64,000 bases of DNA from Flavobacterium sp. (GCA_016721735.1 JADKHM010000008.1:34355-98354); one strand, 5' to 3'. Shown: positions 17,982 to 27,590, numbered from the stretch's first letter. The notes: generated by a model from the letters alone, not told the origin. Numbers and translations are program-made.

Positions 17982-19478
17982 ATGACAACCCTTGATAAGC
18001 TGGTTTTACCTACTTCCTTAGAGCAGTATTTCAAGCCTTTTCGCGATCAAATTATTGGAATCAACCAAGAATTCGAATCGCCATTTGGAACGAAAAAAAT
18101 CATTTACACCGACTGGACCGCCAGTGGCAGGTTGTACCGTCCGATTGAAGAAAAGATGATGAATGAGATTGGTTCGTTCGTTGCCAATACCCACACGGAA
18201 ACTACTGTTTCTGGAACCGTGATGACTTTGGCTTATCATCAGGCGCGACATATCATAAAGCATCATGTTAATGCGAATAGCGAGGACGTTTTGATTACAG
18301 ATGGAACCGGAATGACAGGTGTTGTCAATAAGTTTCAACGTATTTTGGGATTAAAAGTCCCTGAGAATTTGAAAGCCCATACGAAAGTGCCGCAAGAAGA
18401 CAAACCGATCGTATTCATCTCTCACATGGAGCACCATTCTAATCAAACCTCTTGGTTGGAAACTATTGCGGATGTGGTGATTGTTCCTGCGTGTGAAAAA
18501 GGATTGTTTTGTTTGGATAATTTTAGAAAGTTATTGAGTAAATATCAAGATCGAACCATTAAAATCGCGTCTATTACTTCATGTTCAAATGTTACTGGAA
18601 TCAGTACTCCTTATCATGAAGTGGCGAAAATCATGCACCAAAACAACGGTTTGTGTTTCGTTGATTTTGCTTGTTCTGGACCTTACGTAAAAATTGACAT
18701 GCATCCGGAAGACGCGGAAAGTTATTTGGATGCGATCTTCTTTTCACCACATAAATTTTTAGGTGGACCAGGAACGACGGGTGTTTTGGTTTTTAATAAA
18801 AAATTGTATCGCAATATGGTGCCGGACAATCCGGGTGGTGGTACGGTTTCTTGGACCAATCCTTGGGGTGAACACAAATATGTTGACAATATTGAAGACC
18901 GTGAAGACGGCGGAACACCTGGATTCTTGCAAGCGATTAAAACGGCTTTGGCAATTCAATTGAAGGAGGAAATGGGCATTGAGAACATTTTGAAGCGAGA
19001 ACACGAAATTGTTGACTATGTTTTTGCTGAATTGGGTTCTGTTCCAAACATAAAGATTTTGGCTGGACAACACCACGATCGTTTGGGTGTGATTTCATTT
19101 TATATTGACGACTTGCATTTTAATCTAGGCGTAAAATTATTGAATGACAGATTTGGTATTCAAACCAGAGGTGGTTGCAGTTGTGCGGGAACCTACGGAC
19201 ATTATTTGTTAAATGTTGATGAAGCAACTTCCCATCATTTAGTGTGTCAAATTGATTCAGGTGATTTGATTCAAAAGCCAGGTTGGATTCGGATGTCGAT
19301 TCATCCAACGACAACCAATGCTGAAATTGCCTTTGTTTGCGACAGTATCAAAGATGTGGCGAAGCATCATCAAGAGTGGGGCAGAGACTACAAGTACAAT
19401 AAGAGCTCTAACGAATTTGTACATCAAAATGCGAAGTCTTACGAGAAGGATTTGGTATCGAAATGGTTTCGATTATAA
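17982..19478 (+). CDS. Class V aminotransferase (cysteine desulfurase-like)
   Basis: 498 residues from the ATG at 17982 (MTTLDKLVLP). It is a PLP enzyme of fold type I: the Schiff-base lysine is in FFSPHKFLGGPG near residue 262, the PLP phosphate site in TDGTGMTG near residue 108, and the Asp of VDFACSGP near 232. A cysteine-rich loop RGGCSCAGTYGHYLL near 400 resembles the active-site loop of cysteine desulfurases, which carries the catalytic Cys. At about 500 residues it is longer than IscS/SufS (about 400). It may be a desulfurase or a lyase/epimerase relative. The gene stands alone. Confidence 0.85.
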   Translation: MTTLDKLVLPTSLEQYFKPFRDQIIGINQEFESPFGTKKIIYTDWTASGRLYRPIEEKMMNEIGSFVANTHTETTVSGTVMTLAYHQARHIIKHHVNANSEDVLITDGTGMTGVVNKFQRILGLKVPENLKAHTKVPQEDKPIVFISHMEHHSNQTSWLETIADVVIVPACEKGLFCLDNFRKLLSKYQDRTIKIASITSCSNVTGISTPYHEVAKIMHQNNGLCFVDFACSGPYVKIDMHPEDAESYLDAIFFSPHKFLGGPGTTGVLVFNKKLYRNMVPDNPGGGTVSWTNPWGEHKYVDNIEDREDGGTPGFLQAIKTALAIQLKEEMGIENILKREHEIVDYVFAELGSVPNIKILAGQHHDRLGVISFYIDDLHFNLGVKLLNDRFGIQTRGGCSCAGTYGHYLLNVDEATSHHLVCQIDSGDLIQKPGWIRMSIHPTTTNAEIAFVCDSIKDVAKHHQEWGRDYKYNKSSNEFVHQNAKSYEKDLVSKWFRL

Positions 19479-19482
19479 GATA

Positions 19483-19509
19483 ATTTTGAATTTTAGGTTC
19501 ATTCAAAAT
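19483..19509. terminator. Weak bidirectional hairpin between convergent genes
   Basis: ATTTTGAAT (19483-19491) pairs with ATTCAAAAT (19501-19509). The stem is all A/T apart from one pair, so it is weak, but it lies exactly in the gap between convergent genes. Further ATTCAA direct repeats follow to about 19530. Confidence 0.4.
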
Positions 19510-19533
19510 TTAACATTCAACATTCAAAATAAA

Positions 19534-20403
19534 TTACCGTTGGTGTTTCCAGCGTTTGTGCGTCCATAAATAGAATTCCGGTGCTTCTAATATCTGCTGC
19601 TCAACCAAGGTCATAAATCGATCTGTTATTTCGTAATTTGGGACTTCTTTGACGTTTTCGCTCAAGACTTCAAAACTCGCTTCATAGAATCCGCGTTTGA
19701 CTTTTTTGGTTCTCAAGAAAATAACATTCATGTCGTATTTTTTTGCTAGCATTTCACCGCCAGTATGCACTGGGACTTCAATACCCATAAATTTTCCCCA
19801 GTGATAGGTGGTTGCAATTTTAGGAGATTGATCGCTAGCAAATCCATACACGCACAGCGTTTTGTCTCGAAAATTTTTACTAATCGTTGGAATGGTTTCT
19901 TTGGTCGTGACTAAATGTGCTTTAAATCGGGAGCGAATATCTTGCACCAATTTATCAAAATACTTATTGGCAATACGTTTGTAAATGCCAATGCCTTTGT
20001 GGTTGATGTAAAAATTCATCGAAACTGCCCATTCATAACTGGCATAATGCGCACAAAGCAAGGCAATGCTTTTTTGTTTTTTTTCTAAATCAAGGTAAAC
20101 ATCAAGGTTAGTAAATTTATAACGTCGCTCGATTTCTTTCTGAGATATGGTCATCGTTTTCGCCATTTCGAGAAACAGATCACAGAAATGATGGAAGAAT
20201 TTCTTTTCGATAACCAAGCGTTCTTTGTCTGTTAAATGAGGTAATGCAATGGCTAAATTTTCGCGGACTGTTTTTTTTCGGTAGCCAATGATGTAGTAAA
20301 CTATGCCGTAAATACAATCAGAAAGTAGGTACAGAATTCGGAAAGGCAACATCGAAATACTCCAAAGAATAGGATAAATAAGAATATATACTAGAAACTG
20401 CAT
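19534..20403 (-). CDS. Lysophospholipid/lipid A acyltransferase (LpxL/HtrB family)
   Basis: 289 residues with one N-terminal membrane segment. The catalytic HX4E pattern is seen as HYASYEW near residue 122 (histidine and glutamate five positions apart). Other family pieces are NLAIALPHL near 52 and FASDQSPK near 193. LpxL-type enzymes add a secondary acyl chain to the lipid A precursor at the inner membrane. In Bacteroidota one such enzyme is usual. The minus-strand element TATCTTTG at 20421-20428 is a fitting promoter. Confidence 0.9.
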   Translation of the reverse strand: MQFLVYILIYPILWSISMLPFRILYLLSDCIYGIVYYIIGYRKKTVRENLAIALPHLTDKERLVIEKKFFHHFCDLFLEMAKTMTISQKEIERRYKFTNLDVYLDLEKKQKSIALLCAHYASYEWAVSMNFYINHKGIGIYKRIANKYFDKLVQDIRSRFKAHLVTTKETIPTISKNFRDKTLCVYGFASDQSPKIATTYHWGKFMGIEVPVHTGGEMLAKKYDMNVIFLRTKKVKRGFYEASFEVLSENVKEVPNYEITDRFMTLVEQQILEAPEFYLWTHKRWKHQR

Positions 20404-20420
20404 GTATTAATTTATTTCGG

Positions 20421-20428
20421 CAAAGATA
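20421..20428 (-). promoter_or_regulatory. -7 promoter element of the LpxL-like gene
   Basis: Minus-strand TATCTTTG, an exact TAnnTTTG match 17 bases before the start codon. No palindrome was seen upstream. Confidence 0.55.
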
Positions 20429-20509
20429 CATTTAAAACGTTATTTAATAAGAGGAGTTTAACAAAAGCTACGGAAACAATTTCTATTTTTACAGAAACAA
20501 AATACACCT

Positions 20510-21151
20510 ATGCATCCAATACTGCTTTTATTAATTGGCCTTACTGTTTTAACTAGTTTTAAGGGTTTTAATGACATTTCATTTTTCAGAAAATACGAAT
20601 TTCATATCGGTAGCATCCGTGCTGGCGAAAACGTTCGCATGTTTTCCTCTGCTTTTCTGCATGCGGATTGGGGACATTTGTTTTTCAATATGTTTACTTT
20701 GTATATGTTCGCTCCCGTAGTCATCAATTATTTGGACAGTTTTTCCTTTATGGTGATTTACATTGGCAGTTTGGTTTGTGGTAGTTTGTTGACTTTATTA
20801 TTTCATAAAGACGATTTTAGTTATAGAGCTATTGGCGCCTCTGGAGCGGTTACAGGCGTTTTGTATTCCGCAATTTTGTTGCATCCAGATATGAGTTTGT
20901 ATTTGTTTTTTATTCCGATTCCTATTCCGGCCTATATTTTTGGAATAGGATATTTGCTATATTCCATTTATGGCATGAAAGCCAAGAACGACAATATTGG
21001 ACATACAGCGCATTTTGGTGGTGCAATTGGAGGTTACTTAATCACGATTTTGAAGGAACCCGCCATGCTCACCGAAAACACTTTTATGGTCGTGCTTTTG
21101 GCGATTCCGATCGTGATTCTTTTTGTTCTGGCCAAAACCGGAAAATTATAG
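20510..21151 (+). CDS. Rhomboid family intramembrane serine protease
   Basis: 213 residues with about six membrane segments. The catalytic serine is in GASGAVTG (Ser111) and the histidine in HTAHFGGAIGG (probably His168), forming the usual dyad. The loop-1 motif HADWGHLFFNMFTLY is also conserved. Rhomboids cut transmembrane substrates inside the inner membrane; the substrate is unknown. The SIMPL gene follows 50 bases after the stop and is probably co-transcribed. Confidence 0.93.
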   Translation: MHPILLLLIGLTVLTSFKGFNDISFFRKYEFHIGSIRAGENVRMFSSAFLHADWGHLFFNMFTLYMFAPVVINYLDSFSFMVIYIGSLVCGSLLTLLFHKDDFSYRAIGASGAVTGVLYSAILLHPDMSLYLFFIPIPIPAYIFGIGYLLYSIYGMKAKNDNIGHTAHFGGAIGGYLITILKEPAMLTENTFMVVLLAIPIVILFVLAKTGKL

Positions 21152-21201
21152 TGGCATATTGTTTGGTAAACCGAGTTTCGAAATTTTTAAATAGCTATAT
21201 T

Positions 21202-21897
21202 ATGAAAAAAACAGCCTTATTACTATTCGCATTATTTACAACATTAGTTCAATCTCAAGAAATTAAACCCATTCCTATGATTAATGTAACAGGAGAAGGA
21301 AAAATCAAAATTATACCAGATCAAGCTGCCATATCCATTTCAGTGGAAACGAAAGGCGCCAAAGCTACCGAGGTAAAAAAAGAAAATGACACGAAAATTG
21401 ATGCCGTATTAAAGTACATCAAGAAAATGAATATCGCGAAAGAGGACTTTCAAACCCAGCGCGTTAATTTATATCCCAATTACGATTACGAAAAAAAGAA
21501 AAGTAATTATATGGCGACGCAAACGGTCATAATACTTTTGAGAGATCTGAACAAATACGACGCTTTGATGGATGGTTTGGTTGATGTTGGAATCAATAGA
21601 ATTGACAACGTGGAATTTAAATCTTCAAAAATGGAGGCCTTGCAATCTGACGCACGAAAGTTAGCCATGCAAAATGCAAAAGCCAAAGCAGAAGATTTTG
21701 TATCGGTTTTAAATCAAAAAGTAGGGAAAGCAATGACTATTTCAGACAATACACAGACGTATTACCCACCAAGACCGATGTATGAAATGAAAACCATGGC
21801 AATGGCGGACGGTGGTGGTGGTGCTCCAAGAGAAACTTTGGCAGCGGGAGAAATTGAGTTGGTGGTGAATGTGAGTGTAAGTTTTGTATTGGAATAA
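21202..21897 (+). CDS. SIMPL domain (DUF541) secreted protein
   Basis: 231 residues from the ATG at 21202. That start gives a clean signal peptide (MKKTALLLFALFTTLVQSQ); the frame begins earlier with GTG at 21151 but those 17 residues are unlikely. The SIMPL/DUF541 fold is recognised from INVTGEGKI near residue 25, a region with QTVIILLRD, and the end ELVVNVSVSFVLE. Family members (for example E. coli YggE) sit in the periplasm and have been linked to oxidative-stress protection, with no known enzyme activity. A run of glycines near residue 215 is a linker. Confidence 0.85.
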   Translation: MKKTALLLFALFTTLVQSQEIKPIPMINVTGEGKIKIIPDQAAISISVETKGAKATEVKKENDTKIDAVLKYIKKMNIAKEDFQTQRVNLYPNYDYEKKKSNYMATQTVIILLRDLNKYDALMDGLVDVGINRIDNVEFKSSKMEALQSDARKLAMQNAKAKAEDFVSVLNQKVGKAMTISDNTQTYYPPRPMYEMKTMAMADGGGGAPRETLAAGEIELVVNVSVSFVLE

Positions 21898-21912
21898 CAA
21901 AATTATAAGAGT

Positions 21913-21947
21913 AAAAAAAACCGTTTCAGTAATGAAACGGTTTTTTT
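21913..21947. terminator. Bidirectional rho-independent terminator
   Basis: AAACCGTTTCA and TGAAACGGTTT form an 11-bp stem with a 4-base loop, flanked by A and T runs on both sides. It serves the convergent SIMPL gene (plus) and kelch-like gene (minus). Confidence 0.88.
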
Positions 21948-21961
21948 ATTTGTACTTATGA

Positions 21962-23670
21962 TTAGTTCTTCAACAGTTTCGACGTCAAGACTTCGGCATC
22001 GCTATAGACTTTTACCAGATATTGTCCTGCCGGCAATTGACTTACATTGAGGGTGTTTTCAATAACAGCAGTAGTAAGCACGCTTCTTCCTGTCATGTCA
22101 TAAATGGTCACTGTAGCAATTGGATTTTCGCAACAAAATACAAATTGTCCTTCACTGGATTAGGATACATCATAAATCCAGAATTTCCTCTGATGTCTTC
22201 AATACCCAAATTAGATACGTCTGCGCTTTGCGTGCTGTTTAATGCACTAGATATCGCAGAGGCAGTATTTCCTCCAAAGATAAACAGTTGATTGTTCCAA
22301 ACAGCAGCAGTACAATGTCTTCGTGCGATCATGTTGGTTTGGTTAAGACTTGCAAATGTATCATCTGAAGTATTGAATTTACCCAGAAAAGTTTGGTTGT
22401 CATAATCTCCAACTACAAAGATATTATTCATTGCGTCAAGTGCTACGGCATGTGCAGACACAGGTTGCGTCAACGAATCCGCGTCGTATGCTGGAGGGTT
22501 ATTGAAATCATATCCAGTAATTGAATTTGATGTGACAGCAGTAAATACCCGCACATTATCAATTTGATACGTAGTAGTTGCTACTGGTTCATACCCACCA
22601 GAATATTTAAAAGCCACTCTAAATGTACTTGGAAAATTTGCTAAGGACAGATTTCCAGAATAGGTAAAACTCTGAGCAAATCCAATCGTTGATCCAGATG
22701 CAATTGTCGCACTCAATAGGGTTTTGGTGGAGGTTGTTATATCTCCCGTCCAATTGATGATGATGTATGCTTCTAAAGTAGCGCCGTTATTAAAACCATC
22801 TAAAGTTTGAAAGCTGAGGAATGATTCCTCATTTGCAGATTCAGCGGGCTTTGTTATCTGATCTGAAATCAACCATATTTTATTAGACGCTTCACGAGTC
22901 AAAATATTAGAATCAAATGCAGTTGCTTGTGCATAAATGTTGGAACTGAACGTTTTGCCTTGAAACAACTTGGTACCTGTTTCTGCAACATTTGTCCAGT
23001 TTGTAATTGCTAAATTTCCAGTGGTTGCTGCAGTTTCAAAATCCTCAGTAAATTGGTTGTTTTCTGAATAGCCTCCCATGTAATACAATTTTGCATTGAT
23101 CATTCTTCCTTTGGTAGTTGTGGGTGTTTGCATTAAGTTGAGACCACCGACCGTCCAGGCGTTATTTGTCGGAAAAAAATAATTTATCATATCAGAATAG
23201 ATTGCGTTTGCACTATTATTACAACCGCCAAAGGCTACAATAGTATTGAATAGACGGTCGACTCCAGAGCCGCCTTGAAAAACTGGATTTGGATTATCTG
23301 GACCGATGGTCACTTCTCCAGTAATTAAATCAATAATTTCTAATTTGTTGTTGACGCCTGTCGCAGTTTCACCGTTAAACACATACAGTTTTCCACTTAG
23401 AACTTCCGCATTGGCATAACGTTTTGGAATCAATGGAATGTTGGTTGAAAAAGTTGTCCACGTATCAGTGGCAAAATTATACTGGTAGATTTCAGAAGTG
23501 TAAGGTTCCGTAGCTGAAAATCCACCAACAACGTACGCAAAATCGCCAAATTCAGCCATAGCTGAGCCGGACCGCGCACTAGGCATATTGGTTTTGTTAG
23601 TGAAGTCAAGCGTTTGCGCAGAAGAGATGATTACATTTAGAAATAATACAAGAAGTAATGTTTTTTTCAT
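21962..23670 (-). pseudogene. Kelch-like T9SS protein, frameshifted in the sorting domain
   Basis: The frame from 23670 gives 520 residues: a signal peptide (MKKTLLLVLFLNVIISSAQ), kelch-type repeats with paired glycines (VVGGFSA, LYYMGGYS, FIFGGNTA), and an inserted jelly-roll-like region near 210-385. The sorting domain starts at MYPNPVKDNLYF, then the frame runs out at 22108. From about 22133 the rest of the domain continues in another frame to a TAA at 21962-21964 (ATVTIYDMTGRSVL, LPAGQYLVKVYS, LTSKLLKN). Adding one T to the TTTT run in TATTTTGTTGC restores it. Without the domain the protein would lack its T9SS signal. A read error in the T run is the main alternative. Confidence 0.88.
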
Positions 23671-23884
23671 TTTGATGTTTAATAAAATTAATTAGAGTGA
23701 GAAAAGTACATCATTTTTTCTAAACAGCAATTCTTTATTAGTAAAAGTGTTAAATAGTGCGATTCAACGTTTTTATGTGTTGTCTACAGAAAAAATGATA
23801 ATTGCACGAAAGAAGTCTGTAATGTTGTATCAGAAAACACAAGAAGATCCCAAATCTGCTTGAATTAAACTTAAATCAACTATT

Positions 23885-24748
23885 ATGAAAGCTATCTTTT
23901 TTTATGCTATCGCATCCTTTTTCATCAACTCAGAATTAACGAACGCGCAAGAGTATCATCCGATGCTCAATAACTCCACTTGGATTGTCAAAGATTATGT
24001 TAGTTGTTGTCGGCCTTCACAGACAAAAACTATCGAAGCTGGTATTGACGTCGTAATTGGCTCACAGACCTACAAAAAATTTGTCAATCCATTTGCAAAT
24101 AACGCAATTGTTCTTTTACGGGAAGACTTGGAAGAACGTAAAGTTTATACCTTGGTCGGAGATGGCGAAGTCTTACTCTATGACTTTAGTTTAGAAGATT
24201 CAGCTACTTTTGGCGAATTTACCGCAACAGTTGATTATGTTCTCGTAAATAATGAAAGTCGCAAAAGAATCAAGCTTAACGGTTTCAGTGAAACTTACCA
24301 AATAACTTTAACGCAAACCTGGATTGAGGGCGTTGGAAGTATTGATCATCCCTTAGTGCCCGACCATAATATGTTGAATGCAATGTCGGCAAGCGGCGGC
24401 TATCGTGTCAAATTACTATGTAGTTTTCAAGATGGTGCTCATGTTTATGGCAATACAGATTGTCTGGCGATGACTGCTTTGTCAACTGAAAACGCGGATT
24501 TCCAAGCTAATCAAATTAGTTTTTCACCGAATCCGTTTCGTAATGAATTGTCAATACGGTCAGAAGTGGTATTGGAGCAGGCTACTATAAAAGTATATAA
24601 TTCTGTTGGTCAATTGGTTCGCGAGTTGAATAATCAATCTGGTAAAACAATCGTTTTCAATAGAGAAAATTTAAAAAGCGGATTGTACTTCTTTCAATTG
24701 TATGAAAATGGGACGTTGATAAAAGCTATTAAAGTAATAGCAGACTAA
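23885..24748 (+). CDS. T9SS sorting-domain protein, paralogue of the next gene
   Basis: 287 residues with a signal peptide ending at TNAQ. The mature part starts EYHPMLNNSTW, has a CC pair near residue 40, and a pattern of strands that includes LLREDLEERKVY and TWIEGVGS. The T9SS type A domain begins at SFSPNPFRNEL near residue 212 and ends KAIKVIAD. The 24900 gene has the same architecture and shares many motifs, so the two arose by tandem duplication. The family has no known function that I can name. This copy is intact. Confidence 0.8.
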   Translation: MKAIFFYAIASFFINSELTNAQEYHPMLNNSTWIVKDYVSCCRPSQTKTIEAGIDVVIGSQTYKKFVNPFANNAIVLLREDLEERKVYTLVGDGEVLLYDFSLEDSATFGEFTATVDYVLVNNESRKRIKLNGFSETYQITLTQTWIEGVGSIDHPLVPDHNMLNAMSASGGYRVKLLCSFQDGAHVYGNTDCLAMTALSTENADFQANQISFSPNPFRNELSIRSEVVLEQATIKVYNSVGQLVRELNNQSGKTIVFNRENLKSGLYFFQLYENGTLIKAIKVIAD

Positions 24749-24851
24749 ATAAGGATTGCTTTCAAAGTGTTCATTCTATAGCACCGATGAGTTGTTTAAC
24801 CGATTTTTAAGTTACTTATAGGCAGAAAGTACCTGCTATGCTTCAATCACT

Positions 24852-24859
24852 TAAATTTG
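24852..24859 (+). promoter_or_regulatory. -7 promoter element of the 24900 gene
   Basis: TAAATTTG matches TAnnTTTG and lies 40 bases before the start codon. It suggests the second paralogue has its own promoter. Confidence 0.5.
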
Positions 24860-24899
24860 TACTTAATTAGTAATCAATTTACAACTAATTTCGCACCCT

Positions 24900-25744
24900 A
24901 TGAAAACAAAACTACTTTTTACGCTAATGATAATATTTACTTTAGCAGGAACGCTTTCTTCTCAAGAATACCATCCTCTTCTAAATAACTCCTCTTGGAA
25001 TATTAGTTATACTGGGGGTTGTTGTGATGGCACAACTACCAATACATTAATTTACCAGACTGGACAAGAAGTACATGATGGTTTTCTTTATACAAGATTT
25101 TCTGATTCTCCTGCTTTATTTCGTGAAGATGTCGTTGAAAGAAAAGTGTACGTAAGAGGAATTGATGGGATCGACAAAATTGTATTCGATTTTAGCCTTG
25201 AACTTGGGGATTCTGTTCTACAGCCCAATGGCTACGTATATTTTGTCACAGCTATTGAATATATAGATTTAACAGGAGGAACGAGAAAAAGAATGACGAT
25301 GACTACTTTCAATAACTCAAATGGATTTTATGATTGGGGATATTGGATTGAAGGGGTTGGAAACAATCAGTCTCCATTTAAATCATATATGTATAGAGAT
25401 CAAAGTGCAGGAGCAAACGCTTATATGAATTGTAGTTTTCAAAATGGAGAAGTTATCTACGGAGATGGTAGTTGTGCGGCACTATTAACTACTGCCCAGA
25501 ATGAATTTACAAATCAAACTATTACTTTTTCACCGAATCCATTTATTACAGCATTGACCATTCAGTCAGAGATTACTCTAGATAATGCTAGAGTAAAAAT
25601 TTTCAATGCTGTCGGACAATTGGTTCGAGAGATGAATACTCAATCAGGAAAAACGATTGTTCTGGGTTTTTTTTTACAGATAATGGTAACAAAATAGGGC
25701 TGTATTTTCAACCCAGAACAGAACCCAAAACAATAGTGATTTAG
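24900..25744 (+). pseudogene. Second T9SS paralogue, 3' end frameshifted and truncated by repeats
   Basis: The open frame from 24900 encodes 265 residues and stops at 25697. It matches the 23885 product through QEYHPLLNNSSW, REDVVERKVYV, YWIEGVG and into the sorting domain (FSPNPFITAL, VGQLVREMNTQSGKTIV). It then passes a run of nine T (25667-25675) and leaves the expected frame. In the -1 frame TDNGNKIGLYF reads on as a sorting-domain fragment, then runs into repeat DNA and stops at 25742-25744. So there is a likely slip in the T run, and the final strand of the domain has been replaced by repeat sequence. Secretion by T9SS is doubtful. Confidence 0.8.
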
Positions 25745-26154
25745 TATCAATTATTTTTCAAATGATCCGGGAAACTTGTACAAAACAGAACCCAAAACAA
25801 AATAATGGAGAAATCAGGATTATTTTTCAAATGATCCTCGGAGGGGAAACCTTGCACAAAAAAACAGAACCCAAAACAATCAAGCTAATCATTCAATGAT
25901 TATTCATCAAGGTTTCCTTTGTTTCATTAGGATGATATGCGGTGAATAGCAGGATTATTTTTCAAATGATCCTGAGAGGGGAAACCTTGCACAAAAAACA
26001 AAATCCAAAAACAATCAAGCGATTTAGTATCAACTTTTCCAAGGTTTCCATTGTTTCAAAATGAAAATAGGGAATGAATAGCAGGATTATTTTTCAAATG
26101 ATCCTCGGAGGGGAAACCTTGCACAAAAAACAAAATCCAAAAACAATCAAGCGA
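25738..26154. repeat. Tandem repeat block beside tRNA-Tyr
   Basis: Four related units share AGGATTATTTTTCAAATGAT and, further on, GGGGAAACCTTGCAC and CAAAATCCAAAAACAATCAAG. Corresponding points fall near 25751, 25820, 25955 and 26087, giving spacings of about 69, 135 and 132 bases. The first unit is short and degenerate. AGGATTATTT pairs with AAATGATCCT within each unit, and GGAAACCTTG pairs with CAAGGTTTCC in the spacers of the longer units. The last conserved segment of the unit is also the left arm of the hairpin at 26132-26174. Unit length and irregularity rule out a CRISPR array. Confidence 0.85.
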
Positions 26155-26174
26155 GCTTGTTGTTTTTGGATTTT
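26132..26174 (-). terminator. Long hairpin after tRNA-Tyr, probable terminator
   Basis: AAAATCCAAAAACAA plus CAAGC pairs with GCTTG plus TTGTTTTTGGATTTT, a stem of about 20 bp with one unpaired T. It begins ten bases past the 3' end of the tRNA on the minus strand. The arm sequence is the one amplified in the neighbouring tandem repeats. Confidence 0.65.
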
Positions 26175-26183
26175 TATTTTTTG

Positions 26184-26264
26184 TGGGGAGAGCAGGATTC
26201 GAACCTGCGAAGTTCACACAGCAGATTTACAGTCTGCCCTCGTTGGCCGCTTGAGTATCTCCCC
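26184..26264 (-). tRNA. tRNA-Tyr (GTA anticodon)
   Basis: On the minus strand the gene starts GGGGAGATACTCAAGCGG, has the anticodon loop CTGTAAA, a long variable arm, and the T arm CAGGTTCGAATCCTG. The acceptor stem closes with TCTCCCC and discriminator A. Length is 81 bases, as expected for a class II tRNA with a long variable arm. The CCA end is not encoded; CAA follows. The anticodon GTA reads tyrosine codons. Confidence 0.95.
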
Positions 26265-26363
26265 GAACCGATGCAAATATAAAAACAGTTTTGATGTAAG
26301 CAAATTTAATTTGGCGTAAAATCAAAAGTATTTTATAATGAGTTGGACTTTAATTAAATAAAA

Positions 26364-26386
26364 AAAATCTCCCAATTGGGAGATTT
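26364..26386 (-). terminator. Terminator of the TlpA-like gene
   Basis: AAATCTCCCAATTGGGAGATTT is a perfect palindrome of 22 bases. On the minus strand a run of T follows, 22 bases after the stop of the 26408 gene. Confidence 0.85.
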
Positions 26387-26407
26387 TATATTTCTATGAG
26401 CAAGGAA

Positions 26408-27553
26408 CTATTTTTCTAGAAGTGAAGCAATCTTTGCTTTCAATTCAGCGCCTCTCAAATCTTTTGCTACGACTGTACCAGTAGCATCAATAATAAAAGT
26501 CGAAGGAATCAACTTAATAGAATATTGAACTGCAATCGGATCTTGAAAGTCTTTCAAATTAGAAATGTTTGTCCAAGTTAATTTGTCACTTGCAATTGCT
26601 TTCTTCCATTCTTCCGCTTTCTCGTCTAAGGAAACGCTAACGATATTCAAACCTTTTGCGTGAAATTCTTTATACAAAGCTACCATATTTGGATTTTCCT
26701 GACGGCAAGGTTTGCACCAAGAGGCCCAAAAATCGATAATAGTGATTTTGCCTTTGCTTTCTTTCAACGAAACCATTTTTCCTTCCGGATTTGGCGCTGA
26801 AAAATCAGGAGCAACAGTTCCGATTTCAATCGGTGCTACGGTAGCTACTGGTTTCAATAGTTCATCAAGATTTTTCTTGATTTTTTTTCCGTGTTTAGTA
26901 TCTTTTATTGATTTGTCTAATCCGTCGAAATATTTCTTAATTTTCTTAAGGTCTGGCGACATTTGATTGAACATGCCTTCAATAATCAAAGCAGAGATAA
27001 ATGCTTTTGGATGTGTACTAACATAAGTTTCCGATTGTGTAGTAAACTCTTCCTGAAATTTACTGTATTCTTTACGCAATTTGTTCATTGCAACGGTGTC
27101 TTGCTTTTGTTGCGCCGCTTGCATAATCGCAGTATTGTCTTTTTGGAATTTCATCATTTTTTTCTGAATGGCCATTCCTTTTTCCTTATAACTATTCAAT
27201 TCTTCGTTGTTATAAGTACCTGTTACTTTCGTAATATTGATACTATCTTTATTGATAGTCATTTCGATATCACCATTTTCTAGTATAAATGGAATTTTTC
27301 CTTCAACGGTTTCGATACTAATTAAATGCATGTCAATTTCCTTTGCCTTTCCTTTGAAAGTGAATTTTCCTTTCTCCACTTTTACAGTATCAATTGGTTT
27401 CAACTGTCCAGTTTCGTCTTGAACTTCCAAAATCACCGATTTTCCATCAGCAATTCCTTTAATCGTTCCTGTTACAATGTATTCGTTTTCTCCAGCTTTG
27501 TTACATGAAATCAATACCGTAAGCGCTGCTACTATTAAAAGTAATTTTTTCAT
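26408..27553 (-). CDS. TlpA-family thiol-disulfide reductase lipoprotein with DUF4369
   Basis: 381 residues from the ATG at 27553 (MKKLLLIVAALTVLISCNK), which gives a lipoprotein signal with Cys17; the longer frame adds 14 non-signal residues. The N-terminal part (about 25-120) is a DUF4369-like beta domain (VTGTIKGIADGKSVIL). A charged helical linker follows. The C-terminal TlpA/ResA-type thioredoxin domain has WASWCKPC near residue 276-283 and the cis-proline region LIPSTF. It should reduce or isomerise disulfides at the envelope. A TACTTTTG element at 27583-27590 serves as promoter, and the gene is alone. Confidence 0.92.
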   Translation of the reverse strand: MKKLLLIVAALTVLISCNKAGENEYIVTGTIKGIADGKSVILEVQDETGQLKPIDTVKVEKGKFTFKGKAKEIDMHLISIETVEGKIPFILENGDIEMTINKDSINITKVTGTYNNEELNSYKEKGMAIQKKMMKFQKDNTAIMQAAQQKQDTVAMNKLRKEYSKFQEEFTTQSETYVSTHPKAFISALIIEGMFNQMSPDLKKIKKYFDGLDKSIKDTKHGKKIKKNLDELLKPVATVAPIEIGTVAPDFSAPNPEGKMVSLKESKGKITIIDFWASWCKPCRQENPNMVALYKEFHAKGLNIVSVSLDEKAEEWKKAIASDKLTWTNISNLKDFQDPIAVQYSIKLIPSTFIIDATGTVVAKDLRGAELKAKIASLLEK

Positions 27554-27582
27554 TCGTATTTTAAATTTTGAAATTAAGTCTG

Positions 27583-27590
27583 CAAAAGTA
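27583..27590 (-). promoter_or_regulatory. -7 promoter element of the TlpA-like gene
   Basis: Minus-strand TACTTTTG matches TAnnTTTG, 29 bases before the start codon. There is no palindrome 33 bp upstream, so this thiol gene does not share the six-promoter geometry. Confidence 0.5.

Noticed and set aside
25738..26154. CRISPR array
   Set aside because: Units are about 132 bases, irregular, partly self-complementary and without equal spacers. No cas gene is nearby.
26074..26319. 81-codon plus-strand frame over tRNA-Tyr
   Set aside because: It runs through the tandem repeats and the tRNA gene on the opposite strand, so it is a by-chance frame.
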